Counted from the first letter of the stretch, positions 36,487 through 45,910 are shown. The stretch: 64,000 nucleotides of DNA from Paenibacillus pinistramenti (GCF_005869875.1 NZ_VAWG01000002.1:124001-188000), one strand, 5' to 3'. Program-made: numbers and translations. The notes: a model not told the origin generated them from the letters alone.

Positions 36487-37516
36487 GGCGCGTAATCTCC
36501 TTCTCTCCTGGATAATGCCGCGTCTTCCAGCGCGAAGCTATAGCGGCCCGGAAGGCAGACGACTGAACCAAGCATACCGCAAGCACGACGAAGGCTTTGA
36601 CAACCAGCGTAATCTCCGGCGGGACGCCGATCATGTAGATCGTTGTGGTCATCGTCTGGATGATCAAGGCGCCGACAACGGTTCCGAGCAGATAGAACCG
36701 CCCGCCGTTTAACGAGGTTCCCCCGATCACGACTGCCAGGATGGCGTCGAGCTCATACCATAGTCCGGCATTGTTGCCATCTGCGCTGGATACGTTTGAA
36801 CTCAGCAGCAATCCGGCGATGCCGGCGCACAATCCGCAGAACATATATACAGATATTAAGACCCATTTGGCACGTATGCCCGACATCAGACTTGCTGCCG
36901 GGTTGCAGCCGACTGATTCAATGAACAGCCCAAGTGCTGTTTTGCGGGTAACCAGCGTTACCGCAATTAGAACGGCTGCGACTACGAAGATGGAGAACGG
37001 CAAAGCCGCCAATGAACCTGAGCCGATATAGGCATATTTGTCACTCGTCACTGTAATAATCTGACCGCCGGTGATGAGCTGGGCTATTCCGCGCCCCGCC
37101 ACCATCAGAATCAGCGTGGCAATAATCGGCTGAATGCCGGCGGCTGACACCAGCAGCCCATTCCATACTCCCAGGAGAAGAGACAGCACGATGGCCATCA
37201 GGACCGACAGCAGAATCAAGGACAGCATATTCTGATCCGAGGCTTTGCTGATAGAAAGGCAGGCCACCGCACCCGATATAGCCACAATTGATCCGACGGA
37301 CAAATCAATCCCGCTTGTGGCTACCACGAGCGTCATCCCGATCGCCACCAGAATCAAAGGGGAGCCAAAGTTGAGAATATCGATCAGACTGCCGTATAAA
37401 TGCCCGTCCCGGAACGTAATGGAGAAGAAATCAGGCGAATAAAACAGATTGAACAGCAGCAGTGCAGCCAGTACGCACAGCGGCCAGAACAGATGATGCT
37501 TGTATATGGACTTCAT
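36476..37516 (-). CDS. Sugar ABC transporter permease (YtfT-like)
   Basis: A 346-residue membrane permease of the same family as its neighbour. It shows ILVAIGMTLVVATSGIDLSVGSIVAI and LDAILAVVIGGTSLNGGRFYLLGTVVGAL. The ATG at 37516 is nine bases after GGGGAG; the frame extends further upstream only as overlap with the ATPase gene. It lies five bp after the ATPase stop, and its own end overlaps the YjfF-like gene, so all are co-translated. Substrate class by homology is a furanose or pentose. Confidence 0.9.
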   Translation of the reverse strand: MKSIYKHHLFWPLCVLAALLLFNLFYSPDFFSITFRDGHLYGSLIDILNFGSPLILVAIGMTLVVATSGIDLSVGSIVAISGAVACLSISKASDQNMLSLILLSVLMAIVLSLLLGVWNGLLVSAAGIQPIIATLILMVAGRGIAQLITGGQIITVTSDKYAYIGSGSLAALPFSIFVVAAVLIAVTLVTRKTALGLFIESVGCNPAASLMSGIRAKWVLISVYMFCGLCAGIAGLLLSSNVSSADGNNAGLWYELDAILAVVIGGTSLNGGRFYLLGTVVGALIIQTMTTTIYMIGVPPEITLVVKAFVVLAVCLVQSSAFRAAIASRWKTRHYPGEKEITRHVS

Positions 37517-37521
37517 AAATC

Positions 37522-39033
37522 TCAGCTCCCCGCTATCGCCTGCATGATAGTATGCTGGCTCATATCCTTGTCTGATATTTCCTTCACCTTGTGCCGGTCG
37601 CGCAGCACTGCGATTTTGTCGCTGACCCGCAGCACCTCTTCCAGCTCGGAGGAAATAAACACAAACGACATTCCCTGGTGTGACAGCGACAGCACCAGCT
37701 TCTGAATTTCGGCTTTCGCTCCGATATCGATCCCGCGGGTCGGTTCGTCCAGAATGAACAAATCCGGCTCTGTGAGCAGCCATCTGGCGAGCAGCACCTT
37801 CTGCTGGTTCCCCCCGCTTAAATTCCTGATCAGCTGTTCGGGATTGGGCGGATTAATATTGAGCAGCCGGATATACTGATCCGCAATTTCTTCCTGGCGC
37901 TTCCGGGGAATGGTCTTGAACAAGCCTTGTTTGGCCTGGAGGGCAAGGATCATATTTTCCCGGATCGTAAGGTCTCCGATAATGCCTTCCGTCTTTCTGT
38001 TCTCAGAACAAAATGCAATTCGCTGCTGAATGGCATCACGCGGCGAATGTATGGTTCCCCTGCCGCCACCCAGGGTCAGCTTGCCGGTGTCCGGCTTATC
38101 TGCTCCAAACAGCAGCCGCGCAATTTCAGTCCGGCCGGATCCCAACAGGCCTGCAAGACCAACCACTTCCCCCTTCCGGATAGAGAGATCAAACGGCTCG
38201 ATTGCTCCCTTCCGGCCAAGGCCTGCCGCTTTGACGAGCTCCTCCCCTGCTGTGTCCAGCTTCCCTTCTGAGAGGACAGGCAGCTCCTCCAGCATATTGA
38301 GGTCCTTGCCGATCATTTTCTGGACGAGCTCCAGTCTGGATAAATCTTTTGCCAGATATTCGCCTGCAAATTCCCCGTTTCTCAAGATGGTCACCCGGTC
38401 GGAGATTTCATACATCTGGTCCAGAAAATGAGTAACGAACAGAATGGCAAGCCCTTCACTCTTCAGCTTCCTTACGACCTGGAACAGCTGGTCGACTTCA
38501 TTTTTGTCCAGGCTGGAGGTTGGTTCGTCCAGAATCAGCACCTTCGAGGAAATATTGAGTGCTCTGGCGATCGCAATAAGCTGCTGGACTGCAACGGAGT
38601 ACATGTGCAGCGGCTGCGTCACGTCTATATTCAGATTCAGGCGGTCCTTCAGCAGCTCTTCCGCCCGGCGGTTCATTTCTTTCCACAGGATCCGGCCCAG
38701 CCTGCGGGGTTCTCTTCCGATAAAAATATTCTCTGCCACCGTCAGATTGGTGCACAGATTGACTTCCTGATACACCGTGCTGATCCCGGCCGCTTGTGCT
38801 TCCAGCGGACTGTGCACCGTGATGGGGACCCCTTCCAGTTCAACCGTTCCCTCATCAACGGAGTACACGCCGGTCAGCACCTTGATCAAGGTTGATTTGC
38901 CCGCGCCGTTCTCTCCCATAAGCGCGTGCACCTCTCCTGGATAGAGGCGGAGGCGAACATCACTAAGCGCTTTAACTCCCGGAAACCGTTTATGGATGCG
39001 GGTCATTTGCAGAATGGGCGCTGCATCGCTCAT
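37522..39033 (-). CDS. Sugar ABC transporter ATPase (YtfR-like, two nucleotide-binding domains)
   Basis: A 503-residue cytoplasmic ATPase with tandem ABC domains, as in RbsA and YtfR. Domain 1 has Walker A GENGAGKST, signature YSVAVQQLIAIARAL and Walker B VLILDEPTSSLD. Domain 2 has a degenerate Walker A GLLGSGRTE, signature LSGGNQQKVLLARWL and Walker B LFILDEPTRGID. Asymmetric domains are normal here. I choose the ATG at 39033, since a GTG four codons earlier abuts AAGGA. It is the second gene of the operon, 72 bp after the binding-protein gene. Confidence 0.92.
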   Translation of the reverse strand: MSDAAPILQMTRIHKRFPGVKALSDVRLRLYPGEVHALMGENGAGKSTLIKVLTGVYSVDEGTVELEGVPITVHSPLEAQAAGISTVYQEVNLCTNLTVAENIFIGREPRRLGRILWKEMNRRAEELLKDRLNLNIDVTQPLHMYSVAVQQLIAIARALNISSKVLILDEPTSSLDKNEVDQLFQVVRKLKSEGLAILFVTHFLDQMYEISDRVTILRNGEFAGEYLAKDLSRLELVQKMIGKDLNMLEELPVLSEGKLDTAGEELVKAAGLGRKGAIEPFDLSIRKGEVVGLAGLLGSGRTEIARLLFGADKPDTGKLTLGGGRGTIHSPRDAIQQRIAFCSENRKTEGIIGDLTIRENMILALQAKQGLFKTIPRKRQEEIADQYIRLLNINPPNPEQLIRNLSGGNQQKVLLARWLLTEPDLFILDEPTRGIDIGAKAEIQKLVLSLSHQGMSFVFISSELEEVLRVSDKIAVLRDRHKVKEISDKDMSQHTIMQAIAGS

Positions 39034-39105
39034 ATCATCATCCACTCCTTGTTGTAAATGAAACCGCTCCGCAGCCTAACCCCGCCTGCAGAGCGGCGGT
39101 GTCCC

Positions 39106-40140
39106 TTAATATTGACGGTTCGGCAGGGCTTCCTTGGCCTGCTCGGAAGTAAACGTGGTTTCTTCGGTCACAATACGGGTCTCGACCGTTTTGCCGTCGA
39201 CAACATCCTGAACCACCTTCATGAGCTGAGGTCCCAGCAGCGGGTTACACTCAACGATGAAGTTGATTTTCCCTTCACTGGCCGCCTGCATGCCGTCCTT
39301 AACCGCATCTACAGATATGATCTTGATGTCTACTCCAGGTTTCAGTCCGGCAGCTTCGATTGCCTGAATGGCGCCCAGTGCCATGTCGTCGTTATGCGCA
39401 TAAAGAACATCAATATCCTTGTGGGCTTTCAGGAAAGCCTGCATGACTTCTTTCCCTTTGGCCCGCGTGAAATCCCCGGTCTGGGAAGCGATAATCTTCA
39501 GATGAGAATTGCTGGAGATGGCATCCTTGAATCCCTTCATCCGGTCATTAGCCGGAGCAGAACCTGTTGTTCCCTGCAGTTCGACAATATTGACGTCTTC
39601 GGATGTATCCTTGTACTGGTCCATCAGCCATTGACCGGCTTTCTTGCCTTCTTCCACAAAGTCGGAACCGAGGAACGTCACATAGAGCGAGGTGTCCTTC
39701 GAGTCGACGGCACGGTCAGTCAGCACTACCGGAATGCCTGCGTCCTTAGCTTCTTTAAGCACCGTATCCCATCCGGATTCCACAACCGGCGAGAAAGCAA
39801 TGACATCCACTTTCTGCTGAATGAAGGAGCGGATCGCCTTGATCTGATTCTCTTGTTTCTGCTGCGCATCCGAGAATTTCAGAGTAAAGCCGGCATCCTT
39901 CGCCGAATCCTGGATCGATTTCGTATTCGCGGTCCGCCAGCCGCTTTCTGCCCCTACCTGCGAGAAGCCGAGGGTGATGCTCTTGGCAGGCGCCGCTGCG
40001 GAATTCCCAGCGCTCTCCGACGGGGCACTGCTGTCTCCTGCTGAAGCCCCTCCTCCGCTGTTGTTACCGCCGCAAGCTGCAACCATCATCATGGACAAAG
40101 CTACCATGAGCACTGCACCCATTCTTCCAAATCTCTTCAT
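39106..40140 (-). CDS. Sugar ABC transporter binding lipoprotein (YtfQ-like)
   Basis: A 344-residue extracytoplasmic lipoprotein with lipobox MVAACG, then a Ser/Gly/Ala-rich linker and a two-lobe Peripla_BP_4 fold. Recognisable stretches are ITLGFSQVGAESGWRTANT, VVESGWDTVLKEAKDAGIPV, AHNDDMALGAIQAIEAAG and VECNPLLGPQLMKVV. These match YtfQ, which binds galactofuranose, better than RbsB. GGGGAGG lies upstream of the ATG. It heads the binding protein-ATPase-permease-permease operon and is divergent from the sensor-kinase operon. Confidence 0.9.
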   Translation of the reverse strand: MKRFGRMGAVLMVALSMMMVAACGGNNSGGGASAGDSSAPSESAGNSAAAPAKSITLGFSQVGAESGWRTANTKSIQDSAKDAGFTLKFSDAQQKQENQIKAIRSFIQQKVDVIAFSPVVESGWDTVLKEAKDAGIPVVLTDRAVDSKDTSLYVTFLGSDFVEEGKKAGQWLMDQYKDTSEDVNIVELQGTTGSAPANDRMKGFKDAISSNSHLKIIASQTGDFTRAKGKEVMQAFLKAHKDIDVLYAHNDDMALGAIQAIEAAGLKPGVDIKIISVDAVKDGMQAASEGKINFIVECNPLLGPQLMKVVQDVVDGKTVETRIVTEETTFTSEQAKEALPNRQY

Positions 40141-40191
40141 GTCCTGTTGTCCTCCCCTTTATCAATCACCATCGCCTGGTGTTGCCTCATT

Positions 40192-40205
40192 ATAAAACGC
40201 TTACA
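40192..40205 (-). promoter_or_regulatory. cre-like box upstream of the sugar transporter operon
   Basis: Read leftward, TGTAAGCGTTTTAT matches TGWAARCGYTWNCW at 13 of 14 positions, ~52 bp before the first start codon. The same gap holds a near-palindrome ACTTTTTTAATTAAAAAGT at 40285-40303 that might be the AraC-type regulator's site; that is a guess. Confidence 0.5.
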
Positions 40206-40418
40206 AAATAACTTTACATGGGGAGTCTTTGGCGTTTGTATTCTATTTTTTTGGATTTTGGCGCAGCTCCGGTTTCTTTGGTGTACTTTTTTAATTAAAA
40301 AGTGTGAATTTTGGCTGCGCTTTCTTTTTTAGCTTCCGAATAGGCCCTGGTTGGTTTAAACTAGAAGCTGCACGACCCATCGTAAGGGAACCATATTAGT
40401 CATGAGAGGAACATGCTG

Positions 40419-42224
40419 ATGAGGATCAAGCGCTGGATTTCGTCCAGTCTGAGGGCTAAGCTGCTGGCCTTGTTTATTGTACTCACCACCATACCGCTGA
40501 TGACTGTGGGAGTCATTTCCTATCAGAAATCCTACAATTCGGTGTCCAGCCACGCTAAAGCCTCCAGCATGCTCCAGGCGGATATGCTTGGAACGAATAT
40601 CGATAATCTGTTTAAAGATACCGAGAGGCTCCTCGAGTTAAGCAAGAACCCCGTGGTTATTCATTTTCTCATCTCGCAGTCTGAGACTTACGAGGATGCC
40701 AAAGACATTCTCCGGACTTTCGCTCTTTACAGGGACACATACAAATATGAGAACGTGCTCAACATCAGCCTTATTAATATTTATGGTAAAGGAATCAGCG
40801 AACGCAGAGGGATTTTTCAGACCCAAATCAATCCTTTGCGGAACCAGCACTTTCAGACACTCGCCCAGAACCCTGACTCTGTACTTCGGATTCCGCCTGC
40901 GCTGATTACCAGTCTGGATCAGATCGACGGGTTCACCTATGAAGACCGGGGTGTCATTTCGATTATGGCCGCCGTCAAGCAGCAGATTACCCATGAAGTC
41001 ATAGGCTTTATTACGATTGATCTGGATGATGCTTTTATAAAAACGTTCTGCGATCAGGTCAAGATCGGCAAGACAGGCTTCTTCTACATCCTTGACCAGA
41101 ACGGCAGCGCGATCTATGTCCCGCCCATTGACAGCGATGACCTGAGCATCATTCGAAAGACTGCGCTCCCCTCTTCCGGCCCGTCCGGGGAGGACGGATT
41201 CGTTCTGAAGACACACGGGCAGCCCAAATTCATTGTCCACACCGCCTCTCTTGCCACCGGCTGGACGATTATCGGAATGGCTCCGCTGCAGGAGATTGTG
41301 GCCGAAGCGAGCAGCATCAGGCAGCTGATCATTGTAAGCGTGGTGCTCAGCATCGTATTTGCGATTACGCTTCATTATCTGCTCACCAAGCGGCTTACCC
41401 GCCCGATCCAGCTGCTGCAGCATAAAATGAGGCTTACCGCCGGCGGTTATCTTGAGGCCAAGGTCAAGCCGGTCGGGACGGATGAAATTGCGGATTTGGG
41501 CCAGAGCTTCAACATCATGGTTGAGAAAATTAAAGAGCTGCTGGAGCAAAGCATAAGGAAACAGCAGCAGCTGCAAAAGGCGGAGCTGCGCACGCTTCAA
41601 GCCCAAATTAATCCGCACTTCCTCTACAACACGCTTGACTCCATTATATGGATGGCTGAAGCAGGCAAGAGCGAGGGTGTCATTCAAATCGTGAAAGCGC
41701 TGTCAGATTTGTTCCGGATCAGCTTAAACAAAGGACGGGACTGGGTGATGATCCGCACGGAATTGGCTCATGCCCAAAGCTACCTTGTCATCCAGCAGAT
41801 GCGCTACCGGGATATTCTGGAATACCGCATTGAAGTCGATCCTGAGCTCATGGAATATCCGATTCTGAATATGACGCTTCAGCCCCTAATAGAAAATGCC
41901 CTATACCACGGAATTAAAAATAAAAGAGGCAGAGGTTTAATCGTCATTAGCGGATATGCGGAAGCCTCGGCCGTTATTCTTACCGTTACGGACAACGGTA
42001 TAGGCATTTCAGAAGACCGGCTGGCCTTGCTTAGGCATCAGATCATGCAGCCGATCCAGTCTCAGGAAGAGGAAGCTCAGGGAGGCGGTTTCGGGCTGCA
42101 GAATGTGCATCAGCGGCTGCAGCTTTATTTTGGCAGTGAATATGGAGTCCGCTTGGAAAGCACTGCAGGTTCCGGTACGACAATCTCTGTACGGATCCCT
42201 AAGAACAGGAGGAATTCGCCATGA
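40419..42224 (+). CDS. Sensor histidine kinase, YesM type
   Basis: A ~601-residue membrane kinase. Order: TM1 (~12-34), a large extracellular dCache-like sensor (~35-295), TM2 (~300-320), HAMP (~322-372), and the His_kinase/HATPase pair of the LytS/YesM class with acceptor His in QINPHFLYNTLDSIIWMAE, then LQPLIENALYHGIKNKRG and TDNGIGISEDR. GAGG is nine bases before the ATG at 40419; an ATG two codons earlier is too close to it. It is divergent from the sugar transporter and overlaps the regulator gene by ATGA. Such kinases control sugar uptake in Paenibacillus-type bacteria. Confidence 0.92.
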   Translation: MRIKRWISSSLRAKLLALFIVLTTIPLMTVGVISYQKSYNSVSSHAKASSMLQADMLGTNIDNLFKDTERLLELSKNPVVIHFLISQSETYEDAKDILRTFALYRDTYKYENVLNISLINIYGKGISERRGIFQTQINPLRNQHFQTLAQNPDSVLRIPPALITSLDQIDGFTYEDRGVISIMAAVKQQITHEVIGFITIDLDDAFIKTFCDQVKIGKTGFFYILDQNGSAIYVPPIDSDDLSIIRKTALPSSGPSGEDGFVLKTHGQPKFIVHTASLATGWTIIGMAPLQEIVAEASSIRQLIIVSVVLSIVFAITLHYLLTKRLTRPIQLLQHKMRLTAGGYLEAKVKPVGTDEIADLGQSFNIMVEKIKELLEQSIRKQQQLQKAELRTLQAQINPHFLYNTLDSIIWMAEAGKSEGVIQIVKALSDLFRISLNKGRDWVMIRTELAHAQSYLVIQQMRYRDILEYRIEVDPELMEYPILNMTLQPLIENALYHGIKNKRGRGLIVISGYAEASAVILTVTDNGIGISEDRLALLRHQIMQPIQSQEEEAQGGGFGLQNVHQRLQLYFGSEYGVRLESTAGSGTTISVRIPKNRRNSP

Positions 42225-43813
42225 AGAAGGTTGTGCTCGTCGATGATGAAATACTGATCCGGGAGAGCATCCGGGATTCGATTGATTGGGGCAAGGAGGG
42301 CTTCTTGTACTCAGGCGATGCTCCCGATGGAGAGCTCGCACTCCCGCTTATCGAAGAACAAGCGCCCGACATTCTGATTACAGATATTAAAATGCCCTTC
42401 ATGAACGGTCTTGAACTGACTTCCATTGTCAGGCAGAAATATCCGGATATCAGAATCATCGTTCTGAGCGGCCATGATGATTTTCATTATGCCCAGACGG
42501 CACTCCGGCTCGGCGTTGAGGATTATTGCCTCAAGCCGGTCAGCGCAGCAGAACTGATTCAGATGCTGAAGACGGTCAGCGCCAAAATGGATGAAGAGCA
42601 CCGAAGGAAACAAAAGAACACCTTCACCCCGGATAAACTGTATGCGGATCTTTGCGGCGGGCTGATTGGCACCGGGGCTGCTGTCGAGGCGGCGGCTCAG
42701 CTGGGTCTGCAGCTTATGGCTCCTTATTATGCGGCCTTAATTCTGTCTGTTGTTCCCTCAGCTTTGAACGAATCCGAAATTGCCCAGTCTCAGGTTCAGG
42801 CAGCCGAGCTGTTACTGGCAAATGAACTGACCCGGTATCCCGAGCTGTCTCATTTCAGGAGAAGCCGCACCGAAACGGTAGTCCTTCTAAAGGACAGCCA
42901 TCCGGATCAAATCGCTGCCAAAATCGAAATGCTGATCTCGGGGCTGGAGCAGACAGCTCCCCCTTTCGGCCTGCAGCTGTCTGTAAGCCGCGGAGGTATC
43001 CACGAACGTCTTCAGGGGATTCATCTGTCCTTCCAGGAAGCCGAGAACGAACGAATGCTAAAGATGCTGGCGAGGCAGAACAAAGAGGCATTAATCCAGG
43101 CCTCGATCGACCACTCTCCAGACAGCGTGCTGCTCGACCGTAATCGGTTGATTGATTTCCTCAAGCTCGGCACTCCTCAGGAGGCTCCCGGCTTTATCCG
43201 CCAGTTTGCTGCCGGACTTCACAAGGTAAGCTGGAATTCCATGTATGCCTACTATCTGATTAACGACATTACACTCGAACTGGTCCAGACGGCCAAGCGG
43301 ACCTTTCGTTCAGATGGCAATCAGGCGGAATTGATTCAGGAGCTGCAGAAGAAGATCCGGAGAATTTCAAATGTTGAGGAGTGTCTGGATTATTGGCTTG
43401 AGGTTTTGGAGCAGCTTTGGGTATGGCGGTCTGAGGGATCTGACAAATATGGAGAGTTAATCGAGAGAGTCAGACTGTATATCCGGGAAAATTATCATGA
43501 TGACCAGCTCTCCCTTCATGAAATTGCCAAACAGATCGGGGTCAGCTCCAGCCATCTCAGCAAAGTCTTCAGTCAAGAAACCGGGCAGACGATGACGGAG
43601 TACTTAACAGCCGCACGGATCGGCAGGGCAAAAGAACTGCTTAAAACTACGCGCTGCAAAACGTTCGAGATTGCTTACCAGGTAGGTTACAGTGATCAGC
43701 ATTATTTTTCCAACCTCTTCAAGAAAGTGACCGGCATGACACCCATGGAATACCGTAAGCACGGACATACAGGGGAACCGGCAGTGACTATCGCCAAAGG
43801 AGGACAGATTTAG
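42221..43813 (+). CDS. Response regulator, YesN type (receiver plus AraC DNA-binding)
   Basis: A 530-residue cytoplasmic activator. The receiver domain has VVLVDDE, phospho-acceptor Asp in ILITDIKMPFMNGLEL and Lys in CLKPVS. A ~270-residue middle region follows. The C-terminal AraC domain (~430-525) has SLHEIAKQIGVSSSHLSKVF and KTFEIAYQVGYSDQHYFSNL. Its start overlaps the kinase stop as ATGA, behind AGGAGG. It is expected to act on the divergent transporter promoter, the only nearby target. Confidence 0.93.
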   Translation: MKKVVLVDDEILIRESIRDSIDWGKEGFLYSGDAPDGELALPLIEEQAPDILITDIKMPFMNGLELTSIVRQKYPDIRIIVLSGHDDFHYAQTALRLGVEDYCLKPVSAAELIQMLKTVSAKMDEEHRRKQKNTFTPDKLYADLCGGLIGTGAAVEAAAQLGLQLMAPYYAALILSVVPSALNESEIAQSQVQAAELLLANELTRYPELSHFRRSRTETVVLLKDSHPDQIAAKIEMLISGLEQTAPPFGLQLSVSRGGIHERLQGIHLSFQEAENERMLKMLARQNKEALIQASIDHSPDSVLLDRNRLIDFLKLGTPQEAPGFIRQFAAGLHKVSWNSMYAYYLINDITLELVQTAKRTFRSDGNQAELIQELQKKIRRISNVEECLDYWLEVLEQLWVWRSEGSDKYGELIERVRLYIRENYHDDQLSLHEIAKQIGVSSSHLSKVFSQETGQTMTEYLTAARIGRAKELLKTTRCKTFEIAYQVGYSDQHYFSNLFKKVTGMTPMEYRKHGHTGEPAVTIAKGGQI

Positions 43814-44782
43814 GTGACTTCCCGATTCCGAGCCCGGGCCGTTAAGCTGGCGGTGTTGATAGTGGGAGCTGCCATTATTCTCAGTATCAGCCTGAAACCC
43901 GATAATGAAGGAAACGTCCACCAGCTGAATGAGGCGGCTCCCCTCCCCCACGCTTCAAATGACGGAGCCCCGCTAACGTTTGGCATCATCTATCCAATGG
44001 TGAACGACACTTACGAAATGGTAACGCAGAATGCCGAAGCCGCAGCCAGCGACCAAAACATTAAGCTCATTGTTCAGGCACCGGATGAGGCCAATCTGGA
44101 GCAGCAGATCCGGATTGTGGAGATGATGATCAAGCAGGAGGTTGATGGCATAGCGATTGATCCGATTGACTCCGAGGCGCTGATTAATGTAATTAACAAA
44201 GCGGTATCGAGCGGGATTCCTGTCGTATGTTTCGAGTCTGATTCACCATCCAGTGAGCGGAACTCGTTCATTGGGGCAGATAACTACAAGACCGGCACGA
44301 TGATCGGTCAGGCCGTAGACTCGCTGCTTGGCGGCAAGGGCATGGTCCTTGTCCAAACCGGGATGCCGCATATGCTGGGATTAACCCAGCGGCTCCAGGG
44401 ATTTCAGGATTATGTGGCTGAGCACACCGGCATAGACATACTTGATGTCCGGCATAATGATGGCAGCGAAGGAGATGCCATTGTGCAGCTGGAACAGATG
44501 ATTACGGCTCACCCCCATTTCAGTGCGCTGATCAACTTGGATTACGTATCGAGCTCAAGCTCTGTTCTGGTCTGGAAGGCTAAAGGGCTCAATCGCTATA
44601 ATGTCTCGCTTGGTCTTACCCCCTATGTCAGTCAATCCATCGCAAACGGCCAGATCACCAGCGTCATCTCCCAGAACGAGCAGAACTGGGGCCAAGCTGT
44701 CATCAACACCCTGCACAATTTGGTTCAAGATAAAACGATGCCGGAGTTTATTAATACTGAAATTACGGAAATTACGGAATAG
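43814..44782 (+). CDS. Membrane-anchored sugar-binding protein, likely sensor partner of the kinase
   Basis: A 322-residue protein with an N-terminal membrane anchor (KLAVLIVGAAIILSISL) but no lipobox cysteine, then a Peripla_BP_4 domain (LTFGIIYPMVNDTYEMV, EQEVDGIAIDPIDSEALI-like, VVCFESDSP, INLDYVSSSSSVLVWKAKG). It begins at GTG directly after the regulator's TAG, with GGAGG ten bases upstream, and closes the kinase-regulator operon. The missing lipobox and this position suggest it senses rather than transports, like XylFII with LytS in clostridia. The C-terminus ends in the short repeat TEITEITE. Confidence 0.8.
   Translation: MTSRFRARAVKLAVLIVGAAIILSISLKPDNEGNVHQLNEAAPLPHASNDGAPLTFGIIYPMVNDTYEMVTQNAEAAASDQNIKLIVQAPDEANLEQQIRIVEMMIKQEVDGIAIDPIDSEALINVINKAVSSGIPVVCFESDSPSSERNSFIGADNYKTGTMIGQAVDSLLGGKGMVLVQTGMPHMLGLTQRLQGFQDYVAEHTGIDILDVRHNDGSEGDAIVQLEQMITAHPHFSALINLDYVSSSSSVLVWKAKGLNRYNVSLGLTPYVSQSIANGQITSVISQNEQNWGQAVINTLHNLVQDKTMPEFINTEITEITE
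44759..44779 (+). repeat. 9-bp repeat at the 3' end of the sensor-binding-protein gene
   Basis: Two full copies and a partial third of gaaattacg run into the stop codon, encoding TEITEITE. Confidence 0.75.
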
Positions 44783-44800
44783 TTGAATTAACGAAAAATA

Positions 44801-44836
44801 AAGGGCATTCCTTATCGGAACCGCCCTTCATTTTTG
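44801..44836 (+). terminator. Terminator of the kinase-regulator-binding protein operon
   Basis: AAGGGC/GCCCTT with further inner pairing (TCC/GGA), followed by CATTTTTGTT, 19 bp after the stop. Confidence 0.75.
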
Positions 44837-44922
44837 TTCTATCAAACTGCGTGATCCATGACTTATTATGGTTAAAGGTCACGTAATGATTTTTCTAGTC
44901 ACTCGGCAAAATGTGTTCTCCT

Positions 44923-45096
44923 TTAAGAGGGATTATCCTTTATCCTGTTCCCTTCTTCATTAATAGGATGCGAACTTCCTCCAAATTCCCAGCCGTTCTC
45001 CTCAAGAAAGTCGATAAATTTATCCCAGAAATCGTCGCTGTCAAGATCGCCCTCTGCAGCAAATACCGAGCCTTGCAGTTTTAATCCTTTTTGCAT
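44923..45096 (-). CDS. 57-residue acidic small protein
   Basis: A short gene with ATG at 45096 behind AAGGGTGGGA. The product starts MQKGLKLQGSVFAAEGDLDS and continues DDFWDKFIDFLEENGWEFGG. It has 17 Asp/Glu and no hydrophobic helix, so it should be soluble. The pattern of a beta-strand followed by an amphipathic helix ending in ENGW-x-FGG looks like a folded small domain, similar to hypothetical proteins I recall in Bacillales, with no known function. It lies 30 bp after the GntR gene on the same strand and could be co-transcribed. Confidence 0.7.
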   Translation of the reverse strand: MQKGLKLQGSVFAAEGDLDSDDFWDKFIDFLEENGWEFGGSSHPINEEGNRIKDNPS

Positions 45097-45126
45097 GTTC
45101 CCACCCTTTCAATCCCTTCTAAATTA

Positions 45127-45780
45127 TCAAACGATCATCCCGGAAAAAGCCCTTTGCCGGATGGCGGCCCAGCCCTCCAAAATCCGGCGTTTAGCCAATG
45201 CGTAGTCGCCGGCCTGCAGCGCTTCAAACAGCAGCGTATTTACGTCAGTTCCGGAATAATGCTTATGCAGGGGCGTGCGCTTGTAATTCACGACAGCGGC
45301 CCACATTAATTTTTCCTTGTAGCCGTCGATCATTGCCAGCATGGCCTCATTGTGCGCAGCCTCGATCAGCAGTCGGGTAAACTCCAAGGAATGCCCCGTG
45401 TACGCTGGATAATCCTTCTCTTCCGTCGCTTCGATTTGAGCTTTCAGCACTCGTTCCAAAGCCTGCAGATCGAGGGTCACGAATCCCAGAGACGCAGCCT
45501 CCATGATAAAGACCTGCAGGGACGAGATCACTTCGAACATGTCCAGAATTTCCTTGCCGGATAATTCTTTGATCAGGATGCCGCGGTTCTTCAAAGAGAC
45601 AACATAGCCGTCGCTCTCCAGACGGGACAACGCCGCGCGCACCGGCGTCCGGCTCATGCCGAACTCGGCCGCAAGCTCGTTCTCAGACAGCAGCATGCCC
45701 GGCAGGTAATCCCCCTGCGCGAGCTTCCGCTTCATCCCCGCATAGATCTGATCGGACAAGGAGGAGGTTGTCATTGTCAT
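45127..45780 (-). CDS. GntR-family regulator (FadR/FCD type)
   Basis: A 217-residue repressor with an N-terminal winged helix (LSENELAAEFGMSRTPVRAALSRLESDGYV) and a C-terminal all-helical FCD ligand domain (FEVISSLQVFIMEAA, HSLEFTRLLIEAAHNEAML). FCD regulators bind small organic acids, usually with a metal ion. The ATG at 45780 is ten bases after GGGGA. It is divergent from a secreted phosphatase gene, and TTGTATACAA, the usual GntR-type operator core, lies between them. Confidence 0.9.
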   Translation of the reverse strand: MTMTTSSLSDQIYAGMKRKLAQGDYLPGMLLSENELAAEFGMSRTPVRAALSRLESDGYVVSLKNRGILIKELSGKEILDMFEVISSLQVFIMEAASLGFVTLDLQALERVLKAQIEATEEKDYPAYTGHSLEFTRLLIEAAHNEAMLAMIDGYKEKLMWAAVVNYKRTPLHKHYSGTDVNTLLFEALQAGDYALAKRRILEGWAAIRQRAFSGMIV

Positions 45781-45910
45781 CGGCGTCAATTCCCCATTCT
45801 ACCAAGTTTAGATAAATAAATTGTAAAATGAGCCGTCCTTCCTTGCAAGCAAGGCCGGAATCTTAACTGACGTTTAATATACGGTTAACCGGCAGCAAAC
45901 AAATGGATTC

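Noticed and set aside
38560-38620. SVAVQQ signature in the first ABC domain as a loss of function
   Set aside because: This departure from LSGGQ is usual in the first domain of RbsA/YtfR-type sugar ATPases.
40285-40303. ACTTTTTTAATTAAAAAGT as a firm AraC-regulator operator
   Set aside because: It is simple AT-rich sequence with an odd base in the centre, and only one copy is seen; left as a guess in the transporter entry.
40638-41687. A 349-codon open frame opposite the YesM-type kinase
   Set aside because: Antisense to HAMP and kinase motifs; no independent support.
45841-45854. CCTTGCAAGCAAGG palindrome as a terminator
   Set aside because: It is in the divergent promoter region, with no gene ending there and no T tract.
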